A stretch of DNA of 58,238 nucleotides from an uncultured Pseudomonadota bacterium (GCA_902826635.1 CADEFQ010000015.1:1-58238); one strand, 5' to 3'. Counted from the stretch's first letter, positions 16,640 through 26,364 are shown. The notes: generated by a model from the letters alone, not told the origin. Made by a program: numbers and translations.

Positions 16640-19024
16640 ATGCGCTGGCTGCGGCGCCTCGCGTGTGCGCTCGCGTTCGTCGTCGCAGGGTTGCTCGTCG
16701 GTGCCTGGCTCCTGCTGCGGGCGTCATTGCCGCAGATTGACGGGCAGGTCGCCGCCGACGGCGCCCCCTCTCCGGTGACCATCGAGCGCGATGCGCTCGG
16801 CACCCCGACCGTGACCGGTGGAGATCGCGCCGCGCTTGCCTACGGGCTCGGTTTTGCACACGGCGAAGACCGCTATTTCCAGATGGACCTCGCGCGACGC
16901 CTCGCGGCCGGCGAGCTGTCGGCGCTCTTCGGGCGCGTCGCGCTCCCGGCCGACCGCAAGGCGCGTTTGTTCCGCTTCCGCCGCGTCGCGCGCGAGATCG
17001 TCCGAGGCCTTGCGCCGGGAGAGCGCGCCGTCATGGATGCGTACGTGCGCGGCGTCAACGCGGGGCTTTCAGGCCTGCGCAGCCGACCGTGGGAGTACTG
17101 GGTCCTGCGATCGGTGCCCGAGCCGTGGCGCGACGAGGATTCGGTACTCGTCGTGCATTCGATGTGGTGGCAGCTGCAGTACCACGATTTCGCGAGCGAG
17201 CAGCGCCGCGAGGCGCTCGCAGGCGCGCTGACGCGGCGTCTCGGTTCGGTGCGCGCCGCGGCCGTGCTCACGTTCCTGCTGCCGGCAGGCAGTGCGTGGG
17301 ACGCGCCAGCCGAGCCCGGCTCGCCGGCGCCGGTTGCGCCTGCCATACCCGGCCCCGACGTGTGGACGATGTCGCGGGGCGGTCCGGCCGCCAACGCACA
17401 GCGCGCGGACGTCGCGTTCGTGGAGGCGCGCGGCATCGGCAGCAACAACTGGGCGCTCGCCGGCGTGCACACCGCGTCCGGCAGTGCGCTCGTTGCAAAC
17501 GACATGCACCTCGCGCTCGACGTGCCGCCGGTGTGGTACCGCGCGCGTCTGCGCACGCGCGATGGCCGCTACGACCTGAACGGCGTCACGCTGGCAGGTG
17601 TTCCGGCGCTCGTCGCCGGCTCGAACGGCAACATCGCATGGGGATTCACGAACAGTTACGGCGATTGGCTCGACCTGCGCTGGACACCGTGTGATCCCAA
17701 GGCGGGAACGTATCGCGACATCGACGGCCGCGATGCGCCGCTTGCGCTCGACCGCACGCGCATTCGCGTCAAGGGCGAAGCGCCCGAGCGGATGCTGATC
17801 CGGTACGGCGCCGAGGGCGTCGTGTTCCAAACGCGCGAGCGCGCGGGCGCGACGGAGTGCCAGCTCGCGACCTGGCTAGCGATGCAGCCCGGTGCGACGA
17901 CGCTCGGCATCTTCGCGCTGGAAAAAGCGAAGAACGTGGCCGAGGCGCTTGCAGTGGCGCCGGCGGTCGGCATTCCCCACCAGAACATGATGGTGGGCGA
18001 TCGGGAAGGTCGCATTGCTTGGACCTTGCTTGGGCGTATTCCGGCCGCCCGGGGCGCCTTGCGCGCGGCCGGCGGCGCGTTCATCGATCCCGCCTTGCAG
18101 CCACGGATCGTCGATCCACCGGGAGGGCGCCTCTGGAGCGCGAATGCGCGCGTCGTGGGCGGCCCCGCAGGCGCACTCATCGGTGACGACGAGGTCGCGA
18201 CGGGGGTCGGATACGATCTCGGCGCGCGCGCCTCGCAGATTCGCGACGACCTCGCAGCGCTCACCGCGCCGGCCACACCGGCCGACATGCTCGCGATCCA
18301 GCTCGACGATCGCGCGCTGTTCCTTGCGAGGTGGCGTCGGCTGTTTCTCGACCTCCTTGATCCCGCCGCGCTGACGGGAAAGCCGCGGCGCGCCGAGTTT
18401 CGCCGCCTGATCGCCGCGCCGATGGCGCGTGCGTCCACGGACTCGGTCGCCTATGCGCTCGTGCGCACCGTGCATCACGAAACGGTGGACGCGATCTGGT
18501 CGGCGGTGCTCGCGGGCGTCGGTCTCGCGCCCGACGCGTGGTCGCCGCCTCCGCAGTTCGCCGCGACCGCAGCGCAGCTCGTGGCGGCGCGCCCTGCTAA
18601 CTGGCTGCCGCCCGCGTTTGCCGACTGGCGCGCATTCCTGCTCGCACAGGTCGATCGTGCGGCGATGGCGCTCGAAAAGGACTGCGGTGCGCTCGAACGC
18701 TGTAACTGGGGCCGCTTGCGGCCCGTGCGGATCTCGCACCCGTTGTCCGGTGCGCTGCCCTTCGCAGGGCGATGGCTCGACATGCGTGTGCCGCCGTTGC
18801 CGGGCGACCACGACATGCCGCGCGTGCAGGGCCCCGCGTTCGGCGCTTCGGAGCGCTTCGCCGTCTCACCGGGGCGGGAAGCGGAGGGCTATCTGGAAGT
18901 GCCCGGCGGCCCGAGCGGGCATCCGCTGTCGCCCTTCTATCGCAGCGGCTTCGACGACTGGGCGCGCGGCACGCCAACACCCTTCCTGCCGGGACCGCCG
19001 CGGCATAAGCTCACCTTGCAATGA
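16640..19024 (+). CDS. Penicillin acylase family Ntn-hydrolase
   Basis: The 794-residue protein belongs to the penicillin amidase/AHL acylase family. These are secreted precursors that cut themselves to expose an N-terminal Ser nucleophile. A hydrophobic N-terminus (residues 7-28) fits a signal anchor. The alpha part contains YGLGFAHGEDRYFQMDLARRLAAG, typical of the family (only its flanks matter: GFAHGEDR and RLAAGELS). The predicted autocleavage site is just before S268 in GIGSNNWAL, and later come GSNGNIAWGFTN and IPHQNMMVGD. The substrate could be an amide, a lactone signal or another acyl compound. The start follows the pyk stop by one base, and its stop overlaps the MoxR gene start by 4 bp. 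Confidence 0.9.
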   Translation: MRWLRRLACALAFVVAGLLVGAWLLLRASLPQIDGQVAADGAPSPVTIERDALGTPTVTGGDRAALAYGLGFAHGEDRYFQMDLARRLAAGELSALFGRVALPADRKARLFRFRRVAREIVRGLAPGERAVMDAYVRGVNAGLSGLRSRPWEYWVLRSVPEPWRDEDSVLVVHSMWWQLQYHDFASEQRREALAGALTRRLGSVRAAAVLTFLLPAGSAWDAPAEPGSPAPVAPAIPGPDVWTMSRGGPAANAQRADVAFVEARGIGSNNWALAGVHTASGSALVANDMHLALDVPPVWYRARLRTRDGRYDLNGVTLAGVPALVAGSNGNIAWGFTNSYGDWLDLRWTPCDPKAGTYRDIDGRDAPLALDRTRIRVKGEAPERMLIRYGAEGVVFQTRERAGATECQLATWLAMQPGATTLGIFALEKAKNVAEALAVAPAVGIPHQNMMVGDREGRIAWTLLGRIPAARGALRAAGGAFIDPALQPRIVDPPGGRLWSANARVVGGPAGALIGDDEVATGVGYDLGARASQIRDDLAALTAPATPADMLAIQLDDRALFLARWRRLFLDLLDPAALTGKPRRAEFRRLIAAPMARASTDSVAYALVRTVHHETVDAIWSAVLAGVGLAPDAWSPPPQFAATAAQLVAARPANWLPPAFADWRAFLLAQVDRAAMALEKDCGALERCNWGRLRPVRISHPLSGALPFAGRWLDMRVPPLPGDHDMPRVQGPAFGASERFAVSPGREAEGYLEVPGGPSGHPLSPFYRSGFDDWARGTPTPFLPGPPRHKLTLQ

Positions 19025-19866
19025 CACGTTTCACCGGTTCAGAACGCTACATCGCGACCCCGGAACTCGCCATGGCCGTCACTGCGGCTGTCACCCTCGC
19101 GCGGCCGCTCCTGATCAAGGGCGAACCGGGGACGGGCAAGACGCAGCTGGCCGAAGAGATTGCCGCGACACTGCGCCGTCCGCTGCACGAATGGCACATC
19201 AAGTCGACGAGCAAGGCGCAGCAGGGGCTGTACGAATATGACGCCGTGTCACGGCTGCGCGATTCGCAGCTCGGTGAAGGCCGCGTCCACGACATCGCGA
19301 ACTACATCGTCAAGGGCAAGCTCTGGGAGGCATTCGAGTCCGCCGAACAGCCCGTGCTCCTGATCGACGAGATCGACAAGGCCGATATCGAATTCCCGAA
19401 CGACCTGCTGCGCGAACTCGACCGCATGGAATTCTACGTCTACGAGACGCGTGAACTCGTCCGGGCGACGCACCGCCCGATCATCGTGATCACGAGCAAC
19501 AACGAGAAGGAGCTGCCCGACGCGTTCCTGCGGCGCTGCTTCTTTCACTACATCCGCTTTCCCGACGAGGAAACGATGCGGCGCATCGTCGACGTGCACT
19601 ACCCGGGCCTCAAGCGCGAGCTGCTCGCCGAGGCGCTGGCCGCCTTCTTCCGCCTGCGCGAAGTGCCGGGGCTCAGGAAGAAGCCCTCGACCTCGGAACT
19701 GCTCGACTGGGTCAAGCTGCTCGTCGCCGAAGATATCCCACCCGAGGCGCTGCGCGGCGACGACGCGAAGAAAACCCTGCCGCCGCTCTATGGGGCGCTC
19801 CTCAAGAACGAACAGGACATGCACCTCGTCGAGCAGGTGATGTTCCTCTCGCGGCGCGCGCGCTAG
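19021..19866 (+). CDS. MoxR-family AAA+ ATPase
   Basis: The 281-residue protein has Walker A GEPGTGKT (34-41), Walker B LLIDEIDK (113-120), a sensor-type ITSNNEKELPDAFLRRC segment and a C-terminal lid. MoxR ATPases act as chaperones that mature or remodel partner enzymes, usually with a VWA-domain protein encoded next door, as here. The ATG overlaps the acylase stop (ATGA), so synthesis is coupled. This raises the possibility that the acylase or another product is its client; that is an inference from position only. Confidence 0.92.
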   Translation: MTRFTGSERYIATPELAMAVTAAVTLARPLLIKGEPGTGKTQLAEEIAATLRRPLHEWHIKSTSKAQQGLYEYDAVSRLRDSQLGEGRVHDIANYIVKGKLWEAFESAEQPVLLIDEIDKADIEFPNDLLRELDRMEFYVYETRELVRATHRPIIVITSNNEKELPDAFLRRCFFHYIRFPDEETMRRIVDVHYPGLKRELLAEALAAFFRLREVPGLRKKPSTSELLDWVKLLVAEDIPPEALRGDDAKKTLPPLYGALLKNEQDMHLVEQVMFLSRRAR

Positions 19867-19891
19867 CCCGCGGCCGGCGCGGGAACGCACG

Positions 19892-21118
19892 GTGTTCGTC
19901 CGCTTCTTCCACGACCTGCGCGCAGGGGGCGTACCGGTCACGCTGCCGGAGTTCCTTGCCCTGCTCGAAGCGCTCGATGCGCGCGTCGCATCGCTCTCCG
20001 CGCTCGATTTCTACCATCTCGCGCGCGTGTGCCTCGTGAAGGACGAACGGCACTACGACCGCTTCGACCGCGTGTTCGCGGAACACTTCAAGGGCGTCGA
20101 GAAGCTCTTCGAGGCCTTCGGGGCGGAGGTACCCGACGCATGGCTGCGGGCGTTGGCCGAGCGCCTGCTGTCCGACGAGGAAAAAGCGCAGGTCGAGGCG
20201 CTCGGCGGCTGGGACGAGCTGATGCAGACGCTGCGACGGCGTCTCGCCGAACAGAAGGAGCGCCACGAGGGTGGCAACAAGTGGATCGGCACGGCCGGCA
20301 CCTCCCCCTTCGGTGCGCAGGGCTTCAACCCGGAGGGCGTGCGCATCGGCCAACCGGGGTCGCGCCACCGCCGCGCCGTGAAGGTCTGGGACCGGCGCGA
20401 GTTCGCGAATCTCGACGACACGCTCGAACTGGGTACGCGCAATTTCAAGATGGGCCTGCGCCGGCTGCGACGCTTCGCGCGCGAGGGCGCAGCAGAGGAA
20501 CTGGATCTTGACGGCACGATCGCGGCGACCGCGCGCAACGCGGGCTACCTCGACCTGAAGCTCGTGCCCGAGCGGCGCAACGCCGTGAAAGTGCTGCTGC
20601 TCGTCGACGTGGGCGGCTCGATGGACGATCACGTGCGCATCTGCGACGAGCTGTTCTCGGCCGCGCGCAGCGAGTTCCGGCACTTTGAGCATTTTTACTT
20701 CCACAACTTCCCGTACGAGTCGTTGTGGAAGGACAACCGGCGGCGCCACACTGAGCGGATCGCCACCGGGCAATTGATCCGCACCTACGGTCCCGACTAC
20801 CGGGTGATCTTCGTCGGCGATGCGACCATGAGCCCGTACGAAATCACGATGCCGGGCGGGAGCGTCGAGCACTGGAATGCGGAGGCCGGTGCGGTCTGGC
20901 TGAAACGCCTGACGACGCACTTCCGACACTTCGTGTGGCTCAACCCCGAGCCGTCGAAGCGCTGGGACTACACGGCGTCGATCGCGATCACGCGCGAACT
21001 CGTCGAGGAACGCATGTTCCCGCTCACGCTCGAGGGGCTCGACCGCGCTACGGCCGAGCTGCGACGGCGCGGTACCGCGCCGCCGCCCATGCCGGTCAGC
21101 CCTTCGCCGCCGCCTTGA
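19892..21118 (+). CDS. CoxE-like VWA domain protein
   Basis: The 408-residue protein has an N-terminal helical region, a central linker ([19 protein letters not shown]) and a C-terminal von Willebrand A domain. Its metal-ion site begins [13 protein letters not shown] (D239, S243). The second motif residue is Gly instead of Ser, as is often seen in this family. Such proteins pair with MoxR ATPases in metal-cofactor or complex assembly. It starts at GTG 19892, 25 nt after the MoxR stop. Its 3' end overlaps the convergent peroxiredoxin gene by 23 bp. The partner complex is unknown. Confidence 0.87.
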   Translation: MFVRFFHDLRAGGVPVTLPEFLALLEALDARVASLSALDFYHLARVCLVKDERHYDRFDRVFAEHFKGVEKLFEAFGAEVPDAWLRALAERLLSDEEKAQVEALGGWDELMQTLRRRLAEQKERHEGGNKWIGTAGTSPFGAQGFNPEGVRIGQPGSRHRRAVKVWDRREFANLDDTLELGTRNFKMGLRRLRRFAREGAAEELDLDGTIAATARNAGYLDLKLVPERRNAVKVLLLVDVGGSMDDHVRICDELFSAARSEFRHFEHFYFHNFPYESLWKDNRRRHTERIATGQLIRTYGPDYRVIFVGDATMSPYEITMPGGSVEHWNAEAGAVWLKRLTTHFRHFVWLNPEPSKRWDYTASIAITRELVEERMFPLTLEGLDRATAELRRRGTAPPPMPVSPSPPP

Positions 21119-21644
21119 GGGTCTTCAGCTCCGCCAGCACCAGCGCGGAATGCCCCTTCGGGTCCACTTTCTCGAAGTGCTTCGCGATCCGTCCCTGCGG
21201 GTCGATGATGAAGGTGTCGCGGCGCGCGACTTCCATCACCCCCATCGCCTTGTAGAGCACGCCGTAGCGCTTGGCGACTTCCTTGGTGGAATCCGCGAGG
21301 ATCGTGAACGGCAGGCTGTGCTCCTTCGCGAACTCCGCGTGGGATTGCACGTCATCGACGCTGACCCCGAGAATCACCGCGCCGGCCTCGCGAAACGCAA
21401 AGATGTTGTCGCGCAGCTCGCAGGCCTGGGTGGTGCAGCCCGGTGTGTTGTCCTTCGGATAGAAATACAGGACGACCCACTTGCCCTTCTGTTCGTCGAG
21501 CGTGTGCCATTTGCCGTCCTGGTCCTGCAGCTTGAAGGCCGGGGCCGGCGCCCCGACGGCCGGGGAATCGTCGGCGAAGGCCGGAAGGGCGAGGCTCGCC
21601 ATCGTGAGGACGGCGGTTGCGAGCGTCGATCGAATTCGGGTCAT
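21096..21644 (-). CDS. Exported PrxQ/BCP-type peroxiredoxin
   Basis: The 182-residue thiol peroxidase has a signal peptide ([20 protein letters not shown], ending near AFA) and a thioredoxin fold. The catalytic stretch [19 protein letters not shown] has peroxidatic C70 and, five residues on, a second Cys C75, as in the PrxQ group. It should reduce peroxides in the periplasm; most BCP proteins are cytoplasmic, so the signal peptide is notable. I place the start at ATG 21644 because GGAGAA lies about 7 nt before it. An in-frame ATG at 21656 has no such site. It converges on the VWA gene. Confidence 0.88.
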   Translation of the reverse strand: MTRIRSTLATAVLTMASLALPAFADDSPAVGAPAPAFKLQDQDGKWHTLDEQKGKWVVLYFYPKDNTPGCTTQACELRDNIFAFREAGAVILGVSVDDVQSHAEFAKEHSLPFTILADSTKEVAKRYGVLYKAMGVMEVARRDTFIIDPQGRIAKHFEKVDPKGHSALVLAELKTLKAAAKG

Positions 21645-21731
21645 GATGTTCTCCATGTCTCGTCAGGCTGCGCTGCGGGCGCGAACTGGTCGATTCTACC
21701 AGCCACCCCGGTTGCGCCAGAATGGGGGGGC

Positions 21732-22874
21732 ATGAGGGACGACACGATCATTGCAGGGCGACCGGTACACGGCCTGATCCTGACCGGTGGGGGCGCCCGG
21801 TCCGCATATCAGGTGGGGGTGTTGCGTGCGTTGGCAGAAATGCTGCCGCGGCGCGGAATCCCGTTTCCGGTGCTGATCGGCACGTCGGCGGGGGCCGTCG
21901 CGACGGCCGCACTGGCCGCGGAAGCGCGGCGCTGGCGCGGAGCGGTCGCCTCCCTCGAGCACGTCTGGGGGAACTTCCATTGCGACCAGGTGTTTCGCGT
22001 CTCTTCGCGGACCATGCTCGCCTCGGGCCTGCGCTGGCTCACGGCGCTGCTGTCCGGTGGCACGCTCGCGACGACCCCGAGGTCGATGTTCGACAACAGC
22101 CCGCTGTCGGAGCTGCTGGCGCGCAATATCGATTTCGGTGCGATCCGCCAGAGCGTCTCCTCGGGGATGCTGCGGGCGGTCGCGCTCTGCGGAACGGGGT
22201 ACACGAGCGCGCATTCGGTCGCCTTCTTCGACGGCGAGGCCGGCATCCCCGAATGGGCGCGCGCGCATCGCGAGGGCCGTCGCGTCGATCTCACGCTGTC
22301 ACACCTGATGGCGAGCCTCGCGGTACCGTTCCTCTTTCCGCCGGTGCAGCTCGGCACGGAATTCTACGGCGACGGCGCGATGCGCCAGCTCGCACCGATG
22401 AGCCCGGCCGTGCATCTCGGCGCCGAGCGCGTGCTGGTGATCGGCGTGCGCGCGTCGAACGGTGCCGGCCTGAGCCAGACCTCGCAGTTGCCGCGCACGC
22501 CGTCACCCGGGCAGCTCTTCGGCTTCATGCTCGATACCCTCTTCACCGACGGCATCTTCGCCGACCTCGAGCAGCTCATCCGCCTGAACACGCTGGTGCG
22601 CGCCGCGCCTGAAACGGTGCCCGGCGTGCGCCTGGTCGAGGCGATGGCGATCTCGCCGAGCGTGGATCCGCGCGAGGTCGCCGCGAAGCACCTGCACGAG
22701 CTGCCGCGCAGCCTGCGCGCGTTCCTGCGCGTGATCGGCGCGCGCGGCGTCGCCGGCCACCAGCTCGCGAGCTACCTGATGTTCGAGACGGGCTATACGA
22801 AGGAACTGATCGAACTCGGCTATCGCGATGCGGTTGCGCAGCGCGACCGCCTGCGCGCATTCCTCCTGCCTTAA
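21732..22874 (+). CDS. Patatin-like phospholipase
   Basis: The 380-residue protein carries the Ser-Asp dyad of patatin lipases: oxyanion loop [10 protein letters not shown] (G19-G21), nucleophile S52 in IGTSAGAV, and Asp D214 in FYGDGAMRQ. It probably hydrolyses acyl esters of membrane phospholipids. There is no signal peptide. The region after about residue 240 is longer than the minimal domain and contains a helical C-terminal extension of unknown role. A G-run lies immediately before the ATG. The gene is divergent from the peroxiredoxin and overlaps the convergent mgtE by 4 bp. Confidence 0.9.
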   Translation: MRDDTIIAGRPVHGLILTGGGARSAYQVGVLRALAEMLPRRGIPFPVLIGTSAGAVATAALAAEARRWRGAVASLEHVWGNFHCDQVFRVSSRTMLASGLRWLTALLSGGTLATTPRSMFDNSPLSELLARNIDFGAIRQSVSSGMLRAVALCGTGYTSAHSVAFFDGEAGIPEWARAHREGRRVDLTLSHLMASLAVPFLFPPVQLGTEFYGDGAMRQLAPMSPAVHLGAERVLVIGVRASNGAGLSQTSQLPRTPSPGQLFGFMLDTLFTDGIFADLEQLIRLNTLVRAAPETVPGVRLVEAMAISPSVDPREVAAKHLHELPRSLRAFLRVIGARGVAGHQLASYLMFETGYTKELIELGYRDAVAQRDRLRAFLLP

Positions 22875-24229
22875 GTGAGGAAGAAGGCGCCGAGGCTGAG
22901 CAGCGTCGCAAAGCCGATGCAGTCGGTGAAGGTCGTCAGGATCACGCCGGCCGAGAGGGCGGGATCGATCCGCAGGCGTCGCAGCGTGAGCGGCACGACC
23001 ACGCCGACCGTGGCGGCGGCGAGCAGGTTCATCAGCATCGCGGCCGCGACGATCGCCGCGATCTGCCATTTGCCGAAGAGGATGATGGTGATCACGCCGA
23101 CCACGAGCGCAACGATCATCCCGTTCAGGCCGCCGACCGCGATTTCCTTGTAGAAGAGCCAGCGCGCGTTGGCCCATTCGACCTTGCCGAGCGCGAGGCC
23201 GCGGATCAGCAGCGTGACGGTCTGGGTCCCTGCGATGCCACCCATGCTCGAGACGACCGGCAACAGCGCCGCGAGCACGGCGACGCGCTCGATCGTGCCC
23301 TCGAAATTCGATACGACGAGCGCACCGAGGAAGGCGGTCATGATGTTCGCGCCGAGCCACACGAGGCGGCGGCGCGCCGAGGGGACCACCGCGGCGAACA
23401 CGTCCTCCTCGTCGGCGAGGCCCGCCATCGACAACACCGAATGTTCGGCCTCCTCGCGGATCACGTCGACGATGTCGTCGACGGTGATACGCCCGAGCAG
23501 CTTGCCGTCCGCGCTCACGACGGCCGCGGACACGAGATCCCGATCTTCGAAGAGGATCGACACGTCGTGCGCCGGCGTCGCCGGGTCGATCCGAGGGGCC
23601 TCGATGTCGAGGCAGTCGCCGACGTGGTGCTCCGGGTCTTCGGTCAGGAGGCGGGTGAGCGGCACCGTGCCGAGGTATTTGTCGCGTCGATCGACGACGA
23701 ACAGGCTGTCGGTCCGCTCGGGTAGCTCACCGCGCATGCGCAGGTAGCGCAGCACCACCTCGATCGGCACGTCGGCGCGCACACTCACGGTGTCGGTGTT
23801 CATCAGGCCGCCGGCGCTGTCTTCAGGCCAGGAGAGCACCGTGCGCAGGCGCTCCCGGTCGGTCTGGTCCATCGCGTGAAGCAACTGCTGCGTGACGGTT
23901 TCCGGGAGATCGGCGAGCAGGTCGGCGAGGTCATCGACCTCCATGCCTTCGGTCGCGGCGACGAGTTCCTCCGCCTCCATCTCGTGCATGAGCCCCGAGC
24001 GCACGCTGTCGCTCAATTCGAGCAGCACTTCGCCCTCGAGTTCAGGGTCGACGATTTCCCAGACCACTTCGCGCTGCGCAGGCGGCACGGATTCAATGAG
24101 GAGCGCGATGTCCGCCGGGTGCAGGGCGTTCACCATGCGGTGCGCGGTGCGCAGCGTACCCTGGTCAAGCGCATCGCGCAGCGCCGACAGGCGACCGGAT
24201 TTGAGGGGTTTGAGTTCGCTGTCGCTCAT
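22871..24229 (-). CDS. mgtE: Magnesium transporter MgtE
   Basis: The 452-residue protein has the full MgtE layout. An N-terminal helical superfamily domain ([15 protein letters not shown]) is followed by two CBS domains (about residues 140-260, including [18 protein letters not shown] and [19 protein letters not shown]). A C-terminal pore domain of about five membrane helices includes [19 protein letters not shown]. MgtE is a Mg2+-gated channel in the inner membrane, and the cytoplasmic domains sense internal Mg2+. In several gammaproteobacteria mgtE follows the rapZ/PTS-Ntr genes. Here a lipoprotein gene separates it from rapZ. Confidence 0.96.
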   Translation of the reverse strand: MSDSELKPLKSGRLSALRDALDQGTLRTAHRMVNALHPADIALLIESVPPAQREVVWEIVDPELEGEVLLELSDSVRSGLMHEMEAEELVAATEGMEVDDLADLLADLPETVTQQLLHAMDQTDRERLRTVLSWPEDSAGGLMNTDTVSVRADVPIEVVLRYLRMRGELPERTDSLFVVDRRDKYLGTVPLTRLLTEDPEHHVGDCLDIEAPRIDPATPAHDVSILFEDRDLVSAAVVSADGKLLGRITVDDIVDVIREEAEHSVLSMAGLADEEDVFAAVVPSARRRLVWLGANIMTAFLGALVVSNFEGTIERVAVLAALLPVVSSMGGIAGTQTVTLLIRGLALGKVEWANARWLFYKEIAVGGLNGMIVALVVGVITIILFGKWQIAAIVAAAMLMNLLAAATVGVVVPLTLRRLRIDPALSAGVILTTFTDCIGFATLLSLGAFFLT

Positions 24230-24286
24230 GACGGAGGGAATGGGTGGTGGCCGCGCGCGGGCGCGCGAAGTCTAGCAGCCAATTCG

Positions 24287-24330
24287 GTCGAACAGCGAGG
24301 CGCGAGCGGCGAACGGCCGGGCGGCGACGG
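24287..24330. repeat. Heptamer array, one arm only
   Basis: Between mgtE and the lipoprotein gene the plus strand reads in heptamers: TCGAACA, GCGAGGC, GCGAGCG, GCGAACG, GCCGGGC. The consensus GCGAACN matches the left arm of the hairpin at 7917, but no complementary arm follows. It may be a decayed or half copy. It abuts the stop codon at 24331. Confidence 0.55.
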
Positions 24331-25128
24331 CTACTTGCTGTCGAACTGCGCGACGACCTTCCCACCGGCGTCGAGCAGTTCGAGTCGTTCGCCCTCGATC
24401 CGCCACTTCGCAACCTTCGCGAGCGCGGCGTGGAATCCCTGCTCGGTATCCATGCCCTCGGCGCATGCCATCATCGTGCCGGCCATCTGCGTGAACGAAA
24501 GGCTTGCGCCATCGAGCGCGTATCCGCCCATCATGCGATTGCAGCCGGCGTAACCGCTGACCCGATGCTCCGCCGGGTCGAGCAGGAAGTACGGCGCCCG
24601 CTGCTCCGCCGCGGGCGTGACGGGCGTGTCGCCGAGTTGCGCGAGCTGCCACCGGGTATTTTCGAGACCGGCGATGACGGGGCTCTTCGCCGTGGCGGCC
24701 GGCGCGGGCGGTCGGCCGGCGCGAACCATCATGATTTCGACCGGGGTCGCATCCGGGCCGACCGGCAGCGGCGTATGGGTGTCGGAAGTGAACAGCAGTT
24801 CGTCACCGCGCAGTACGCGTGCGCTGATCGAATAGCGATGCCTCGCATCGACGCGCGCGGGATCATAGGTGAGACTGAATTTGAACGGCGGCGCGCCGGG
24901 GGATTCGACGCGTGTGCTGGCGACGAGTTCGGCCGCGGCATCGGCCCTCGAGACGTCTTCGAGCCGCGCCTCGAACACCGCGTCGGGCGGCAGTGCGATG
25001 CGCTCGCGGTACGTGGCGATGCCGGACACGACGGCGGTTGCGGGCGGCGGGGTGCTGCAGGCGCTCACCAGCGCGCCGGCCGCAAGCGCCGTGAGGGCGA
25101 TTGCGTGGCGGGACGTGTGCAGATCCAT
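24331..25128 (-). CDS. YbaY-domain and META-domain lipoprotein
   Basis: The 265-residue protein begins with a lipoprotein signal whose lipobox is LVSAC, so it is likely anchored in the outer membrane. Residues about 35-140 resemble the YbaY/YscW-like beta domain (ATYRERIALPPDAVFEARLEDVSRAD, flanks only). Residues about 160-265 match a META/HslJ domain (TRWQLAQLGD, GYAGCNRMMGGY, MACAEGMDTEQGFHAAL). META-domain proteins are linked to heat or novobiocin resistance in E. coli (HslJ). The role of this fusion is unknown. The start MDLHTSRHA at 25128 is chosen because it gives a proper signal peptide. It lies directly after rapZ. Confidence 0.82.
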   Translation of the reverse strand: MDLHTSRHAIALTALAAGALVSACSTPPPATAVVSGIATYRERIALPPDAVFEARLEDVSRADAAAELVASTRVESPGAPPFKFSLTYDPARVDARHRYSISARVLRGDELLFTSDTHTPLPVGPDATPVEIMMVRAGRPPAPAATAKSPVIAGLENTRWQLAQLGDTPVTPAAEQRAPYFLLDPAEHRVSGYAGCNRMMGGYALDGASLSFTQMAGTMMACAEGMDTEQGFHAALAKVAKWRIEGERLELLDAGGKVVAQFDSK

Positions 25129-25144
25129 GGTCGGACTCCCGGAA

Positions 25145-26020
25145 TCAAGCGTTGTCGCGCCGCGCGCGCAATTCGTTGTGCCGCGCCGTGACGTGAGGGT
25201 GGCGAGCGGCAAATCGCTCGACCAGGCGGTTCGCGACGTAGACCGAGCGGTGCTGGCCGCCTGTGCAACCGATCGCGACGGTGAGATAGCGGCGGTTCGC
25301 CGCCGTATGTTCGGGCACGCGCGCCTCGATGAAGGCGTCGATGTCGTCGATCAACTTCGCGACGGCGGGCTCGGCCCCAAGGAAGCGGATCACCTCCGGG
25401 TCGCGGCCCGTGAGCGGCCGCAGCAGCGGCTCCCAATACGGATTCGGCAGCGAACGGGCGTCGAACACGAAATCCGCGTCGCCCGGGATGCCGTGCTTGA
25501 AGCCGAACGATTCGAAGGTGATCGAAAGCCGCGGCGATTGACGCGCCTCCGCCGACTTCAGCACGACGTCGCGCAGCGCGTGCACGCCCATCCGCGAGGT
25601 GTCGATCACCTGGTCCGCCGCGTACATGATCGGCTCGAGGAGGTCGCGCTCGATCGCGATCGCCTCGCGCAGGCCCACGTCGTTGCGGCTCATCGGATGC
25701 TTGCGGCGCGTTTCGGCATAGCGGCGCAGCAGCTCATCGTCGTTCGCGGTGAGGAACAGCACCTCGCACTGGATGCCGCTCTTCTTCAGTTCCTGGATCA
25801 GCTTCGGCACGGTGGCGATTTCCGCCGCCGTGTTGCGCGCGTCGAGGCCGATGCCGATGCGCTCGTAAGCGGCGTCCGCGCTGCGCACCGTGTGCGAGAC
25901 GAGCGGCGTCAGCAGCGCCGCGGGAATGTTGTCGATGCAGTAGAAGCCGAGGTCCTCGAGCATGTGCAGGGCCACGCTCTTGCCGGACCCCGAAAGGCCG
26001 CTGACGACGACGACGCGCAT
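25145..26020 (-). CDS. rapZ: RNase adapter protein RapZ
   Basis: The 291-residue protein has Walker A GLSGSGKS (8-15), the DARN segment, and the C-terminal stretch AIGCTGGQHRSVYVANRL, all typical of RapZ (YhbJ). In E. coli it binds the small RNA GlmZ and directs RNase E to it, setting glucosamine-6-phosphate synthase levels and so precursor supply for peptidoglycan and LPS. Whether the sRNA partner exists here is unknown. The usual neighbour ptsN or hprK, between hpf and rapZ, is absent: only 23 nt separate the two genes. Confidence 0.95.
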   Translation of the reverse strand: MRVVVVSGLSGSGKSVALHMLEDLGFYCIDNIPAALLTPLVSHTVRSADAAYERIGIGLDARNTAAEIATVPKLIQELKKSGIQCEVLFLTANDDELLRRYAETRRKHPMSRNDVGLREAIAIERDLLEPIMYAADQVIDTSRMGVHALRDVVLKSAEARQSPRLSITFESFGFKHGIPGDADFVFDARSLPNPYWEPLLRPLTGRDPEVIRFLGAEPAVAKLIDDIDAFIEARVPEHTAANRRYLTVAIGCTGGQHRSVYVANRLVERFAARHPHVTARHNELRARRDNA

Positions 26021-26043
26021 GGGATGGTAGCCGGGCGGCGCGA

Positions 26044-26364
26044 CTACTGCCGCGTGGTCTTGCGCGTTTCGGCGGCGTGATGGTCGCCGGACTTTTCCTT
26101 GTGCTTCGTCACGAGCCGGTCGAGCTTGTCGGCGAGCGCGTCGATCGCGGCGTACATGTCCGCTTCGATCGCGTCCGCGTGGATCGAGCCGCCGCGCACC
26201 TTGAGGGTGGCTTCGGCCTTCTGCCGCAGCTTCTCGACCGTGAGCACGCAGTGCACGTCGATCACGTGGTCGAAGTGGCGCACGATGCGTTCCAGCTTCT
26301 TTTCCACATAGCCGCGCAGCGGCGGGGTGACCTCGACATGATGTCCCGTCACGGAAAGTTGCAT
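26044..26364 (-). CDS. hpf: Ribosome hibernation promoting factor, short form
   Basis: The 106-residue protein (MQLSVTGHHVEVTPPLRGYV at the start) is the short HPF/YfiA type. It binds the 30S subunit in slow-growing cells and helps form inactive ribosome dimers. I use ATG 26364 because GAGGAGAG lies just upstream; the frame is open further but has no ribosome site. The C-terminal tail is basic and His-rich. It follows rpoN by 26 nt, which is the classical rpoN-hpf arrangement. Confidence 0.94.
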   Translation of the reverse strand: MQLSVTGHHVEVTPPLRGYVEKKLERIVRHFDHVIDVHCVLTVEKLRQKAEATLKVRGGSIHADAIEADMYAAIDALADKLDRLVTKHKEKSGDHHAAETRKTTRQ

